The position numbers and the translations under genes were made by a program. From NCBI GenBank assembly GCA_947473125.1, contig CANJDH010000006.1, positions 19,959 to 83,958 on the forward strand: DNA of 64,000 bases, written 5' to 3'. Positions 51,767-61,376 of this stretch are shown here, one piece after another. The notes below the pieces were generated by a model. The model saw only the letters and a list, made by a program, of their open reading frames with translations, was not told where the DNA came from and did not search any database. Source of the stretch: Burkholderiales bacterium. Lineage in GTDB: Bacteria; Pseudomonadota; Gammaproteobacteria; Burkholderiales; JAEUOS01. Numbering within the stretch: position 1 is the stretch's first letter; every line of letters begins with the position of its first letter.

Positions 51767-52831
51767 ATGGCATCAGTCACCATCGGCCAGGTGCAGAAGT
51801 ACTTTGGCCAGACCCATATCATCAAGGGCGTCTCGATCGACATCGATGACGGGGAATTTTGCGTGCTGGTCGGGCCTTCGGGTTGCGGCAAGTCGACCCT
51901 GTTGCGCATGATCGCCGGGTTGGAGGAAATTTCCGGCGGCCAGATCAGCATCGGCGCAAAAGTGGTGAACGACATGCCGCCGAAAGAGCGTGACATCGCA
52001 ATGGTGTTCCAGAACTACGCCTTGTACCCGCACATGACGGTGCGCGACAACATGGCATTCTCGCTGATGCTGGCCAAGAAGGACAAGGCGACCATCGAGG
52101 CCGGCGTCGGCAAGGCAGCCGACATCCTCGGGTTGCGGCCGCTGCTCGACCGTTATCCGCGCCAGCTCTCGGGCGGCCAGCGCCAGCGCGTAGCGATGGG
52201 GCGAGCGATCGTGCGCGATCCCCAGGTGTTCCTGTTTGACGAGCCCTTGTCGAACCTGGACGCCAAGCTGCGCGTCGCGATGCGTACCGAGATCAAGGAA
52301 TTGCACCAGCGGCTCAAGACCACTTCGATCTACGTGACGCACGACCAGATCGAAGCCATGACCATGGCCGACAAGATCGTGGTGATGCGCGACGGCATCG
52401 TCGAGCAGACCGGCACGCCCTTGCAGCTCTACGACCATCCGGCCAACCAGTTTGTGGCCGGTTTCATCGGCTCACCATCGATGAACTTCTTGCCCGGTAC
52501 CGTCAAAGGCAGCCAGGTCGAACTCGAGGGTGGCGCGATGCTGCCGATGCCGACCAACGCGAGGGCAGTCGAGGGCCAGAAGGTCGTGTACGGCACGCGG
52601 CCCGAGCACATCGACATGGCAACCGACAGCGACGGAGTCGCCACCGAAGTCGTGGTGGTGGAGCCGACCGGCGCTGATACCCAGGTATTTACCAAGATCG
52701 CCGGCGTCGAAGTAACCAGCGTGTTTCGTGAACGCCACGATTTCAAGCCGGGCGCGATGATCCGCCTGAAGCCCGACCCGACCCGCGCCCATTTGTTTGA
52801 TGCAGCCAGTGGAGTGCGCCTGGTTGCTTAA
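51767..52831 (+). CDS. ABC transporter ATP-binding protein (UgpC/MalK family)
   Basis: LVGPSGCGKSTLLRMIAGLEEISGG; LSGGQRQRVAMGRAIVRDPQVFLFDEPLSNLDAKLR; C-terminal TOBE-like region. Confidence 0.97.
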   Translation: MASVTIGQVQKYFGQTHIIKGVSIDIDDGEFCVLVGPSGCGKSTLLRMIAGLEEISGGQISIGAKVVNDMPPKERDIAMVFQNYALYPHMTVRDNMAFSLMLAKKDKATIEAGVGKAADILGLRPLLDRYPRQLSGGQRQRVAMGRAIVRDPQVFLFDEPLSNLDAKLRVAMRTEIKELHQRLKTTSIYVTHDQIEAMTMADKIVVMRDGIVEQTGTPLQLYDHPANQFVAGFIGSPSMNFLPGTVKGSQVELEGGAMLPMPTNARAVEGQKVVYGTRPEHIDMATDSDGVATEVVVVEPTGADTQVFTKIAGVEVTSVFRERHDFKPGAMIRLKPDPTRAHLFDAASGVRLVA

Positions 52832-52881
52832 GTGTTCGTGAGCACGATTGCATTTCCAATTTCAACAAGGAGAACATAGAC

Positions 52882-54201
52882 ATGCCACATTTCACCCGAC
52901 GTAAATTCCTCCAGTCGACGTCCGTTGCCGCGGGCGCTTCCGCAGCCGGCCCGATGATCTGGGTCAAGGACGCGCACGCGCAATGGAACAATACGGTCGA
53001 GAAGGGCGCCAAATTGCGTGTGCTGCGCTGGAAGCGCTTCGTCCAGGGAGACGAGGACACCTATTTGGCGAATGTCAAAAAATTCACCGCCAAGACCGGA
53101 ATCGAAGTGCGCGTCGACCATGAAAGCTGGGAAGATGTTCGGCCGAAGGCCGCGGTCGCCGCCAACGTGGGCAGCGGCCCGGATATCATCCTGTCGACCA
53201 ATGACGACGCCAATCTGTATCCGGAGAAGCTGGTCGACTGTACCGATCTGGCGAACTATCTTGGCAAGAAATACGGGGGCTGGTACCCGGTCTGCGAACA
53301 GTACTTGAAGCCCGACGGCAAGAAGTGGATCGGCATTCCCTTCGGTGCCGCTGGCAACGCCCTGGTGTACCGTGAGAGCCATATGAAGGCGGCGGGTTTC
53401 GATAAATTTCCCGGCGACACTGCGGGCTTTCTGAAATTGAGCCAGGCGCTCAAGGCCAAGGGTACGCCGCCCGGCTTCGCGCTTGGCCACGCCACCGGCG
53501 ACCAATCTTGGGCCTTCTGGCTGGTATGGGCGTTCGGCGGCAAGATGGTCGACAACAATAACAAGGTAGTCATCGATAGTCCCGAAACCATCAAGGCGCT
53601 CGAATATGGCAAGGAGCTGTATGCCTCGTTCGTGCCCGGCACCCTGTCCTGGCTGGATCCGAACAACAACAAGGCATTCCTCGACGGCCAGATCAGCCTG
53701 ACGGCCAACGGCATTTCGATCTATTACGCGGCCAAGAACTCCACCGACCCGAAGATCAAGGAACTGGCGGCTGACATCCAGCACGCCAACATGCCGATCG
53801 GACCGGCGGGCGTGCCGACCGAAATGAACCTGTTCTTCAACCAGATGATCTTCAAGTACAGCAAATACCCGAAAGCGGCCAAGGAATTCATTCGCTTCAT
53901 GATGGAAGAGGAACAGTACGGGCCCTGGATGCAGTCGGCGATTGGCTACGTATGTCATCCGCTGGTGGCGTATGAAAAGAATCCGATCTGGACCGTCGAT
54001 CCCAAGCACACGCCGTATCGCAATGCGACCAAGGTGATGCGTCCAATCGGTTATGCGGGGAAGATGGGCTATGCGTCTGCAGGGGCGACTGCCGATTTCA
54101 TCATGCTCGACATGGTGGCCGAGGCGGTGTCAGGTCAGAAGTCGCCCAAGGAGGCTGCCGAGCGCGCGCAAAAGCGCGCAGAGCGCTACTACAAGGTCTG
54201 A
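52882..54201 (+). CDS. Sugar ABC transporter substrate-binding protein, Tat-like signal
   Basis: RRKFLQSTSVAAGASAAG; family 1 extracellular SBP pattern; followed by two permeases. Confidence 0.93.
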   Translation: MPHFTRRKFLQSTSVAAGASAAGPMIWVKDAHAQWNNTVEKGAKLRVLRWKRFVQGDEDTYLANVKKFTAKTGIEVRVDHESWEDVRPKAAVAANVGSGPDIILSTNDDANLYPEKLVDCTDLANYLGKKYGGWYPVCEQYLKPDGKKWIGIPFGAAGNALVYRESHMKAAGFDKFPGDTAGFLKLSQALKAKGTPPGFALGHATGDQSWAFWLVWAFGGKMVDNNNKVVIDSPETIKALEYGKELYASFVPGTLSWLDPNNNKAFLDGQISLTANGISIYYAAKNSTDPKIKELAADIQHANMPIGPAGVPTEMNLFFNQMIFKYSKYPKAAKEFIRFMMEEEQYGPWMQSAIGYVCHPLVAYEKNPIWTVDPKHTPYRNATKVMRPIGYAGKMGYASAGATADFIMLDMVAEAVSGQKSPKEAAERAQKRAERYYKV

Positions 54202-54343
54202 CTGGGCGGGGTAAGCCCGGCGCCGTCGGGCTGCCCCCGTGCCGGTCGCGTTTGGTCGTTTGCCGTGCTGGCGACGGCCAGCGCGCCCGAGTCGTGTATT
54301 CCGTGTTGTGCTTTGCTTGTCTGTTCGCATTTAGGAGAACGCG

Positions 54344-55267
54344 TTGTCCCAAGGTTCGGGCCTGTCACTGTTAGGCCGTCTCAACAACAGCGCCAACGCG
54401 CTGGGCTTTATTTTCATGCTGCCGGCGGCGGCAATCCTGCTTGTGTTCCTGACCTATCCGCTCGGTCTGGGCATGTGGTTGGGATTGACCGATACCAAGA
54501 TCGGTCGCGACGGCGTGTTCGTCGGACTTGAGAATTACAAGTCCCTGGCGGAAGACAGCGTGTTCTGGCTGTCGGTGTTCAATACCGTGTTCTACACGGC
54601 GGTCGCCAGTTTCTTCAAGTTTTTTCTCGGGCTGTGGCTGGCGCTGCTGCTCAACGAGAACATCAAGTTCAAATCGTTCATGCGCGCCATCCTGCTGTTG
54701 CCGTGGATCGTGCCAACGACGCTCTCGGCGATCGCGTTCTGGTGGATCTACGACAGCCAGTTTTCGATCATCTCCTGGGTTCTGGTCAAGGCGGGGCTGA
54801 TCGACAAATACATCAATTTTCTCGGTGACGGCTGGAATGCCCGGTTCTCGGTGATCGCGGCCAACATCTGGCGCGGCATCCCGTTCGTGGCCATTTCGCT
54901 GCTGGCCGGCCTGCAGACGATTTCGCCGTCCCTGTATGAAGCGGCGACCATCGACGGTGCTTCGCCGTGGCAGCGTTTCCGCCACATCACCTACCCCTTG
55001 CTCACGCCGATCATTGCCATCGTGATGACGTTTTCGGTGCTGTTCACTTTTACCGATTTCCAGCTGATCTACGTGATCACCCGCGGCGGGCCGGTCAATG
55101 CAACGCATCTGATGGCGACGCTGTCGTTTCAACGTGCGATTCCCGGCGGGCAACTGGCCGAAGGGGCGGCGATCGCCATGGCCATGGTGCCGTTCCTGAT
55201 CGGCGCGATCCTGATCAGCTTTTTCGGCCTGCAGCGTCGCGCCTGGCAACAAGGAACCAAGGATTGA
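54344..55267 (+). CDS. Sugar ABC transporter permease (UgpA/MalF-like)
   Basis: Polytopic; EAA loop YEAATIDGASPWQRFRHITYPLLTP; TTG start with GGAG upstream. Confidence 0.95.
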   Translation: MSQGSGLSLLGRLNNSANALGFIFMLPAAAILLVFLTYPLGLGMWLGLTDTKIGRDGVFVGLENYKSLAEDSVFWLSVFNTVFYTAVASFFKFFLGLWLALLLNENIKFKSFMRAILLLPWIVPTTLSAIAFWWIYDSQFSIISWVLVKAGLIDKYINFLGDGWNARFSVIAANIWRGIPFVAISLLAGLQTISPSLYEAATIDGASPWQRFRHITYPLLTPIIAIVMTFSVLFTFTDFQLIYVITRGGPVNATHLMATLSFQRAIPGGQLAEGAAIAMAMVPFLIGAILISFFGLQRRAWQQGTKD

Positions 55268-55268
55268 C

Positions 55269-56171
55269 ATGAGCGACAACGACAAAACCAATGTAGCTCC
55301 CGGGCCGGTGTATTCCGAAGGCGGGATGGATTTTCTGGTGACACGCCAGCGCCGACTCGTCACGGTCTACGCGCCTCTGGCCGTATTCACGTTTGTCCTG
55401 CTGTTCCCCTTCTACTGGATGACCATCACCGCGTTCAAGGGCAACGACGACCTGTACAACTACGAAAAGTACAGCCCGTTCTGGGTCTCGAATCCGACTC
55501 TGGCGAACGTCAAGAAGCTGCTGTTCGACACGGCGTACCCGGAGTGGCTGTTCAACACCATGCTTGTCTCGGTCTCTTCAACCTGCATCGCGCTGTTCGC
55601 CAGCGTGCTCGCAGCCTACGCCATCGAGAGGTTGCGCTTCAAGGGCAGCAAATGGGTCGGTCTGGGGGTGTATGCGGCTTATCTTGTGCCCCCCTCGATC
55701 CTGTTCATCCCGCTCGCAACCATGGTTTTCAAGCTCGACTTGTTTGATACGCGCTGGGCCCTGATCCTGACCTACCCGACCTTCCTGATCCCGTTTTGTA
55801 CCTGGCTGCTGATGGGGTATTTCAAGTCGATTCCCTACGAACTTGAAGAGTGCGCCTTGATCGACGGTGCGACACGCCTGGAGATTCTCATCAAGATTGT
55901 GTTGCCGCTGGCGGTGCCAGGCCTCATCTCGGCCGGCATCTTTGCGTTTACGCTGTCGTGGAACGAGTTTATCTACGCCTTGACGTTCATTTCTTCGTCG
56001 GAGGTCAAGACCGTGCCGGTGGGTGTGATTACCGAGCTGGTCGATGGCGACGTTTATCATTGGGGATCGCTGATGGCGGGCGCCTTGTTCGGTTCCATCC
56101 CGGTCGCCATCCTGTACTCGTTCTTTGTCGAGTATTACGTCGCAGGCATGACCGGCGCAGTCAAGGAGTAA
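55269..56171 (+). CDS. Carbohydrate ABC transporter permease (UgpE/MalG-like)
   Basis: EAA loop LEECALIDGATRLEILIKIVLPLAVPGL; FTLSWNEFIYALTF. Confidence 0.96.
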   Translation: MSDNDKTNVAPGPVYSEGGMDFLVTRQRRLVTVYAPLAVFTFVLLFPFYWMTITAFKGNDDLYNYEKYSPFWVSNPTLANVKKLLFDTAYPEWLFNTMLVSVSSTCIALFASVLAAYAIERLRFKGSKWVGLGVYAAYLVPPSILFIPLATMVFKLDLFDTRWALILTYPTFLIPFCTWLLMGYFKSIPYELEECALIDGATRLEILIKIVLPLAVPGLISAGIFAFTLSWNEFIYALTFISSSEVKTVPVGVITELVDGDVYHWGSLMAGALFGSIPVAILYSFFVEYYVAGMTGAVKE

Positions 56172-56200
56172 AGGCGGCGTCGCTGCGACCGCGACGCGAT

Positions 56201-57235
56201 TCAGGCGCTGGCACGCGGCACGACCGCAAACCCGAGATCCCGAATCGGGTTGTTGACGGTCTGCCCGGCAAGCCTGGCCAGCAACATCTGTCCGGCTTGC
56301 TCGCCGATCTTGCGTGACCCTACCTGAACCGTCGTCAGTGCCGGTTCGATCTCTGCGGCGATATCGAGGTCGGCAAATCCGGCAATCGCCAGCTCCTGCG
56401 GTACGCGGATCCGGCGCCGCGCACACTCCATCAACGCGCCTACGGCCAGGGCATCATTGCTCAGGAAAACGGCATCAAGACTCGAGTCCAGGTCGAGCAG
56501 CGCTGCCAGGGCTTCGCGCCCGCCGTGAAACGATGTTCCCGCAGGTAACAGTACCTGCTGCAAATGCGCCCCACGCGTGGCATGGATGGCGGCCATGAAG
56601 CCTGTCAGACGTGCGCGCGTGCGGCCGTCGGCGCCACCGGCAAATCCCAAGCGCCGGTGGCCTTTTGCCAAAAGATAGCGCGCCATCGCATGTCCTGCGC
56701 CGACGTTGGAAAAACCGGCCACCATGTCGATGGGGCGGTCAGTCAGGTCCCAGGTTTCGACCACCGGAATGCCAGCTTGCCGCAGGCGCTTGCGGGTGAG
56801 TGCGGAATGGTCGATACCGGTGACGACAATGCCGTCGACGCGTCGGCCGAGAAAGGCGGCCACCATGGCCTCCTCGTTGTGTTCGTCGTAGCCGGTCTGG
56901 CCCAGCAGCAGCTGGTAGCCGCCCGCCGCGAGAGTCTCGGACAGCCCGCGAATGGTTTCCGCAAAAATGGAATTGTCGATGGTCGGCACGATCGCGGCGA
57001 CGATGCGGCTCTTGTTGGATGCCAGGCTGCCTGCGGTGAGATTGGGGACGTAGCCGCATTTGCGGATCGCCGCTTCGACACGCTTGCGCGTGGCAAGCGA
57101 CACCTTGTCGGGGGTATTGATCGCGCGCGACACCGTGATCATCGACACGCCGGCCAGGGAAGCGACGTCTTCCATGCGGCTACCGACGGCCGAGGCGCGT
57201 CGTTTACGCTGGGTATCGAGTTTTTCGATTGACAT
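56201..57235 (-). CDS. LacI family transcriptional regulator, GntR-like
   Basis: MEDVASLAGVSMITVSRAINTPDKVSLATRKRVEAAIRKCGYVPN; LSNDALAVGALMECARRRIRVPQELAIAGFADLDI. Confidence 0.95.
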   Translation of the reverse strand: MSIEKLDTQRKRRASAVGSRMEDVASLAGVSMITVSRAINTPDKVSLATRKRVEAAIRKCGYVPNLTAGSLASNKSRIVAAIVPTIDNSIFAETIRGLSETLAAGGYQLLLGQTGYDEHNEEAMVAAFLGRRVDGIVVTGIDHSALTRKRLRQAGIPVVETWDLTDRPIDMVAGFSNVGAGHAMARYLLAKGHRRLGFAGGADGRTRARLTGFMAAIHATRGAHLQQVLLPAGTSFHGGREALAALLDLDSSLDAVFLSNDALAVGALMECARRRIRVPQELAIAGFADLDIAAEIEPALTTVQVGSRKIGEQAGQMLLARLAGQTVNNPIRDLGFAVVPRASA

Positions 57236-57250
57236 CAGGGGCGGGTGCAG

Positions 57251-57285
57251 GTTAAAGTTTTAACGCGCGATGTTAGCGCTAACAT
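57251..57285. promoter_or_regulatory. LacI/GntR-type operator pair in the divergent intergenic region
   Basis: Perfect 16-bp palindrome ATGTTAGCGCTAACAT (57270-57285) plus GTTAAAGTTTTAAC (57251-57264). Confidence 0.75.
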
Positions 57286-57343
57286 GATGCCTGCAGTGTG
57301 CCGCAGTTTGGGGCGATGAGCAAGCGCCTTGGAGCCGTGATTG

Positions 57344-58339
57344 ATGATCAGCGTTTTGCATGCCTTGTGTTCGAAGCGGGTTGCCGCCTGGTGTGCCATG
57401 GCAGCGCTGGTGTCGGCGTCGCCGCTCGCGCAAGCGCAGGTCTGGCCCGGCAAGCCGATCAGGCTGATCGTGCCGATGCCTGCCGCCGGCACCACCGACA
57501 ACATGGGCCGCCTGGCGGGGCAGAAGCTGGCCGAGATCCTCGGGCAACCGGTCATCGTTGAAAATCGCGCCGGTGCCAATGGCAACATCGGCTCCGATTT
57601 TGTCTCCAAGGCGCCGCCGGACGGATACACGCTGTTGATCTCCGGCGTGGGCAGCCAGGGCATCAATGCCAGCCTGTATCGCAACATGCCATACGACATT
57701 GTCGAGGGCCTGACCCACATTGCGATGATTGCCAAGGGTCCCAACGCGCTGGTGGTCAACCCGTCTTTTCCGGCCAACAACCTGCGCGAGCTGCTGGCGC
57801 TTGCCAAGACACAACCGGGGCGCCTCAACTATGCATCAACCGGGAGCGGCGCTTCGAACCACCTGTCGATGGAAATGCTCAAAACCGCCGCCGGCGTGTT
57901 CATCACCCACATTCCGTATCGCGGCGGGGCGCCGGCCATGCTCGACCTGATGTCCGGGCAGGTGCCGATGATGTTCATCAACTTCGATTCAGCCGTGCCG
58001 CATGTCAAATCAGGAAAGATGCGCGCTCTGGCCGTCACCAGTCTGACACGACGCGCCGCGCTGCCGGACGTGCCGACGGTGGCCGAACAGGGGTTTCCCG
58101 GCTTCGAGGCGGAGTCCTGGACCGGCATCAGCGGGCCGCCCAACATGCCGGCCGATATCGTTGCCAAGATCAATGCGGCCATGCAGAAGGTGGTGCAGAT
58201 GCCCGACGTCAAGGAGCGCTTTGCCGGGCTGGGGCTCGATGCCGCTCCTGGCACCCCCGAGCAGATGAAGGCGTTCGTCAAGAACGAAGTCGAAAAATGG
58301 GGCAAGGCGGTGCGCGCGTCCGGGGCGCAGGTCGATTGA
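57344..58339 (+). CDS. Bug family tripartite tricarboxylate transporter substrate-binding protein
   Basis: WPGKPIRLIVPMPAAGTTDNMGRLAGQKL; ITHIPYRGGAPAMLDLMSGQVPMMF. Confidence 0.94.
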   Translation: MISVLHALCSKRVAAWCAMAALVSASPLAQAQVWPGKPIRLIVPMPAAGTTDNMGRLAGQKLAEILGQPVIVENRAGANGNIGSDFVSKAPPDGYTLLISGVGSQGINASLYRNMPYDIVEGLTHIAMIAKGPNALVVNPSFPANNLRELLALAKTQPGRLNYASTGSGASNHLSMEMLKTAAGVFITHIPYRGGAPAMLDLMSGQVPMMFINFDSAVPHVKSGKMRALAVTSLTRRAALPDVPTVAEQGFPGFEAESWTGISGPPNMPADIVAKINAAMQKVVQMPDVKERFAGLGLDAAPGTPEQMKAFVKNEVEKWGKAVRASGAQVD

Positions 58340-58391
58340 GTGCCGATGGTTGGGTGTTTTGCATCACGTTTTTTTCTGAAGGAGAGTGAAC

Positions 58392-59300
58392 ATGCCACAT
58401 GTGCTTTCGCAGCAGCAGATTGACCGCTACCACGCCGATGGTTACCTGATCGTCGAAGGCGTGCTCGACGACGTCATGCGTCAGCGCATGAAGAACGTGC
58501 TGGCCGAGCTGGTCGAAAAGTCGCGGGCTGTTGCCAGCCACGACGACATTTACGATCTCGAGCCGGGGCACAGCGGTGGCGACCCGCGCGTGCGGCGCAT
58601 CAAAAAGCCGCACGAAGTCGACCCGGTATTCAAGGACTTCATGTACACGCCCAAGCTGGTCGGCATCCTGCAAGACCTGCTGGGTGAAAGCGTGCGCCTG
58701 CACGGCTCGAAGCTCAACCTCAAGGCGCCGCATTTCGGCTCACCCGTGGAGTGGCACCAGGACTGGGCGTTTTACCCGCACACCAACGACGACATTCTCG
58801 CCGTGGGCGTGATGCTGGACGACACCACCGTGGAGAACGGCGCGATGTATGTGATTCCGGGCACCCACAAGGGGCCGACCTACGACCACCACGGTCCGGA
58901 TGGCCATTTTTGCGGCGCCATGGATCCCGACATCTGCGGTGTGGATTTTTCAAAGGCCGTGCCCTGCGAAGGGCCTGCGGGTTCAGTCTCGTTTCACCAC
59001 GTGCGCACCATCCATGGTTCGGCACAAAACACGTCAAACAAGTCGCGCGGCCTGCTGCTTTATGAAATGACCGCCGCGGATGCATATCCGCTCATGGCAG
59101 TCGGCAAAACCGACTGGCAGGCCTTCGAGCAACGACTGATTTGCGGTGAAGAGACTATCGTGCCGCGCGTGGTCGATACGCCGATTCGCATGCCGCTGCC
59201 GCCGGCAAAAAACCAGGGCTCGATTTACGAGAACCAGACGGCCGGCAAGCGCTACTTTGGCTTTGTTGAAGAGGGTGGCAAGAAGACCGCGACGACCTGA
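58392..59300 (+). CDS. Phytanoyl-CoA dioxygenase (PhyH) family protein
   Basis: HADGYLIVEGVLDD; VEWHQDWAFYPHTNDDILAVGVMLDDTTVENGAMYVIPGTHKG (HxD); SFHHVRTIHGSAQN distal His. Confidence 0.9.
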   Translation: MPHVLSQQQIDRYHADGYLIVEGVLDDVMRQRMKNVLAELVEKSRAVASHDDIYDLEPGHSGGDPRVRRIKKPHEVDPVFKDFMYTPKLVGILQDLLGESVRLHGSKLNLKAPHFGSPVEWHQDWAFYPHTNDDILAVGVMLDDTTVENGAMYVIPGTHKGPTYDHHGPDGHFCGAMDPDICGVDFSKAVPCEGPAGSVSFHHVRTIHGSAQNTSNKSRGLLLYEMTAADAYPLMAVGKTDWQAFEQRLICGEETIVPRVVDTPIRMPLPPAKNQGSIYENQTAGKRYFGFVEEGGKKTATT

Positions 59301-59348
59301 TCCGGGTTAGGCTATCCTTGCGCCTGAAACTCACTTCTGGAGAAATTG

Positions 59349-60458
59349 ATGGATGTACGTGCCGCCGTGTCCTATGAGGCCGGCAAGCCGCTGGTGATTG
59401 AAACGGTTCAGCTCGAAGGCCCCAAGGCCGGCGAAGTGCTGGTCGAGATCAAGGCTACGGGGATTTGCCACACCGATGAATTCACACGTTCTGGCGCAGA
59501 CCCGGAAGGCCTGTTTCCGGCGATATTCGGCCACGAGGGCGCGGGTGTGGTGGTCGACATCGGGCCCGGCGTCACCTCCCTTAAAAAGGGCGACCACGTG
59601 ATTCCGCTGTACACGCCGGAATGCCGCCAATGCAAGTCGTGCCTCTCGCGCAAGACCAATTTATGCACGGCGATTCGCGGCACGCAGGGCAAGGGTGTGA
59701 TGCCGGACGGCACCAGCCGCTTCTCCATCGGCGGCAAGAAAATACACCACTACATGGGTTGTTCGACCTTTGCCAATTACACCGTGTTGCCCGAAATTGC
59801 CCTGGCGAAGATTCGTGAAGATGCGCCGTTCGACAAGGTTTGCTACATTGGCTGCGGCGTCACCACCGGCATCGGCGCGGTGATCAACACGGCAAAGGTG
59901 GAGCCGGGCGCCAACGTGGTGGTATTTGGTCTGGGCGGGATTGGCCTCAATGTGGTACAGGGTGCGCGCCTCGCCGGCGCCAACATGATTGTCGGCGTCG
60001 ATCTGAACCCGTCCCGCAAGCCCCTGGCCGAGAAGTTCGGCATGACGCATTTTGTCAATCCCAAGGAAGTCGGCGGCGATCTGGTTGCGCACCTGGTTGA
60101 GCTAACCGGTGGCGGCGCCGACTACAGCTTTGAATGCATCGGCAACGTTGACGTGATGCGCCAGGCGCTGGAGTGCTGCCATCGTGGATGGGGCGTGTCG
60201 GTCATCATCGGTGTCGCCGGGGCCGGCCAGGAAATCAAGACACGCCCGTTCCAACTCGTTACCGGGCGTACCTGGAAGGGAACCGCTTTCGGTGGCGCGC
60301 GCGGCCGTACCGACGTGCCCAAAATCGTCGACTGGTACATGGATGGCAAGATCAACATCGACGACCTGATCACCCACACCATGCCCCTGCAGGACATCAA
60401 CCGCGGCTTCGACCTGATGCATTCGGGTGAATCGATTCGCAGCGTCGTGATGTTTTGA
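59349..60458 (+). CDS. Class III alcohol dehydrogenase / S-(hydroxymethyl)glutathione dehydrogenase-like
   Basis: GICHTDEFTRSGADPEGLFPAIFGHEGAGVVVDIGPGV; CRQCKSCLSRKTNLC; VVFGLGGIGLNVVQGARLAGA. Confidence 0.92.
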   Translation: MDVRAAVSYEAGKPLVIETVQLEGPKAGEVLVEIKATGICHTDEFTRSGADPEGLFPAIFGHEGAGVVVDIGPGVTSLKKGDHVIPLYTPECRQCKSCLSRKTNLCTAIRGTQGKGVMPDGTSRFSIGGKKIHHYMGCSTFANYTVLPEIALAKIREDAPFDKVCYIGCGVTTGIGAVINTAKVEPGANVVVFGLGGIGLNVVQGARLAGANMIVGVDLNPSRKPLAEKFGMTHFVNPKEVGGDLVAHLVELTGGGADYSFECIGNVDVMRQALECCHRGWGVSVIIGVAGAGQEIKTRPFQLVTGRTWKGTAFGGARGRTDVPKIVDWYMDGKINIDDLITHTMPLQDINRGFDLMHSGESIRSVVMF

Positions 60459-61306
60459 GCGCGCAAAAGGTGGCGCAGCAATTCCTGGTGTACCAATCCC
60501 TCTGGGCGATGGAGCGGCGTCGCCCGGATGGCCTCGAATGGACGCTTGACGAAAAGCTCGCGATGATCCGGGACGCCGGCTTCGACGGCGCCGGCGTGCG
60601 CTTCTTCGACCGGCAATACGCAAAAACCGTCACCGACTTTCTGCGCGCCCATGGCATGAGCTGGCAGGCGCAGTGCTATCCGAAGACCGTCGACGACCTC
60701 AAGCCGATCATCGAGCACGTACAGGAGATGGGCGCCGACCATATCAACCTGCAGCCCGACGTCAGGCCCCATCGGCTCGAGGAGTGCATCCCCTATATCG
60801 AAGGTTGGCGGCGCCTGGCGGCGGATGCGGGCATCACCTTGCAGATCGAAACGCATCGCGATCGCATGACCACCGACCTGTTTTTCACCCTGCACCTGCT
60901 CGACTGTTTTCCAGATCTGCGCCTGACCGGCGATCTGTCGCATTACGTTGTCGGGCGCGAATTCGCCTGGCCGATCAGCGAGGAAAACCACGCGCTGATG
61001 CACCGCATCCTCGACAACTGCTGGGGCTTCCACGGGCGCGTCGCGAGCCGCGAGCAGATCCAGGTGCAGATCAGCTTTGCGCACCAGAAAGACTGGGTCG
61101 ACCTGTTCATGGGCTGGTGGGAATATGGCTTTCGCCAGTGGAAGAACAAGGCGGGCGGGGATGCGACCCTGACCTTTCTGTGCGAGATGGGGCCGAGGGA
61201 ATACGCGATGACCGGCCCTGACGGTTATGAACTATCGGATCGCTGGCAGGAAGCGATTATGATGAAAGACATGGTGCGCGCTTTGTGGAACCGCCTGCCA
61301 TCCTGA
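60455..61306 (+). CDS. Sugar phosphate isomerase/epimerase-like TIM-barrel protein
   Basis: Xylose isomerase-like pattern: EMGADHINLQPD, GITLQIETHRDR, LRLTGDLSHYVVGREF. Confidence 0.8.
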   Translation: MSAQKVAQQFLVYQSLWAMERRRPDGLEWTLDEKLAMIRDAGFDGAGVRFFDRQYAKTVTDFLRAHGMSWQAQCYPKTVDDLKPIIEHVQEMGADHINLQPDVRPHRLEECIPYIEGWRRLAADAGITLQIETHRDRMTTDLFFTLHLLDCFPDLRLTGDLSHYVVGREFAWPISEENHALMHRILDNCWGFHGRVASREQIQVQISFAHQKDWVDLFMGWWEYGFRQWKNKAGGDATLTFLCEMGPREYAMTGPDGYELSDRWQEAIMMKDMVRALWNRLPS

Positions 61307-61376
61307 AGCACGGCATTACCGCGTTTTATACAAGAGCAAAAACATTCACGTTGTAGTCAAACCAAAGGAGAGAGAC

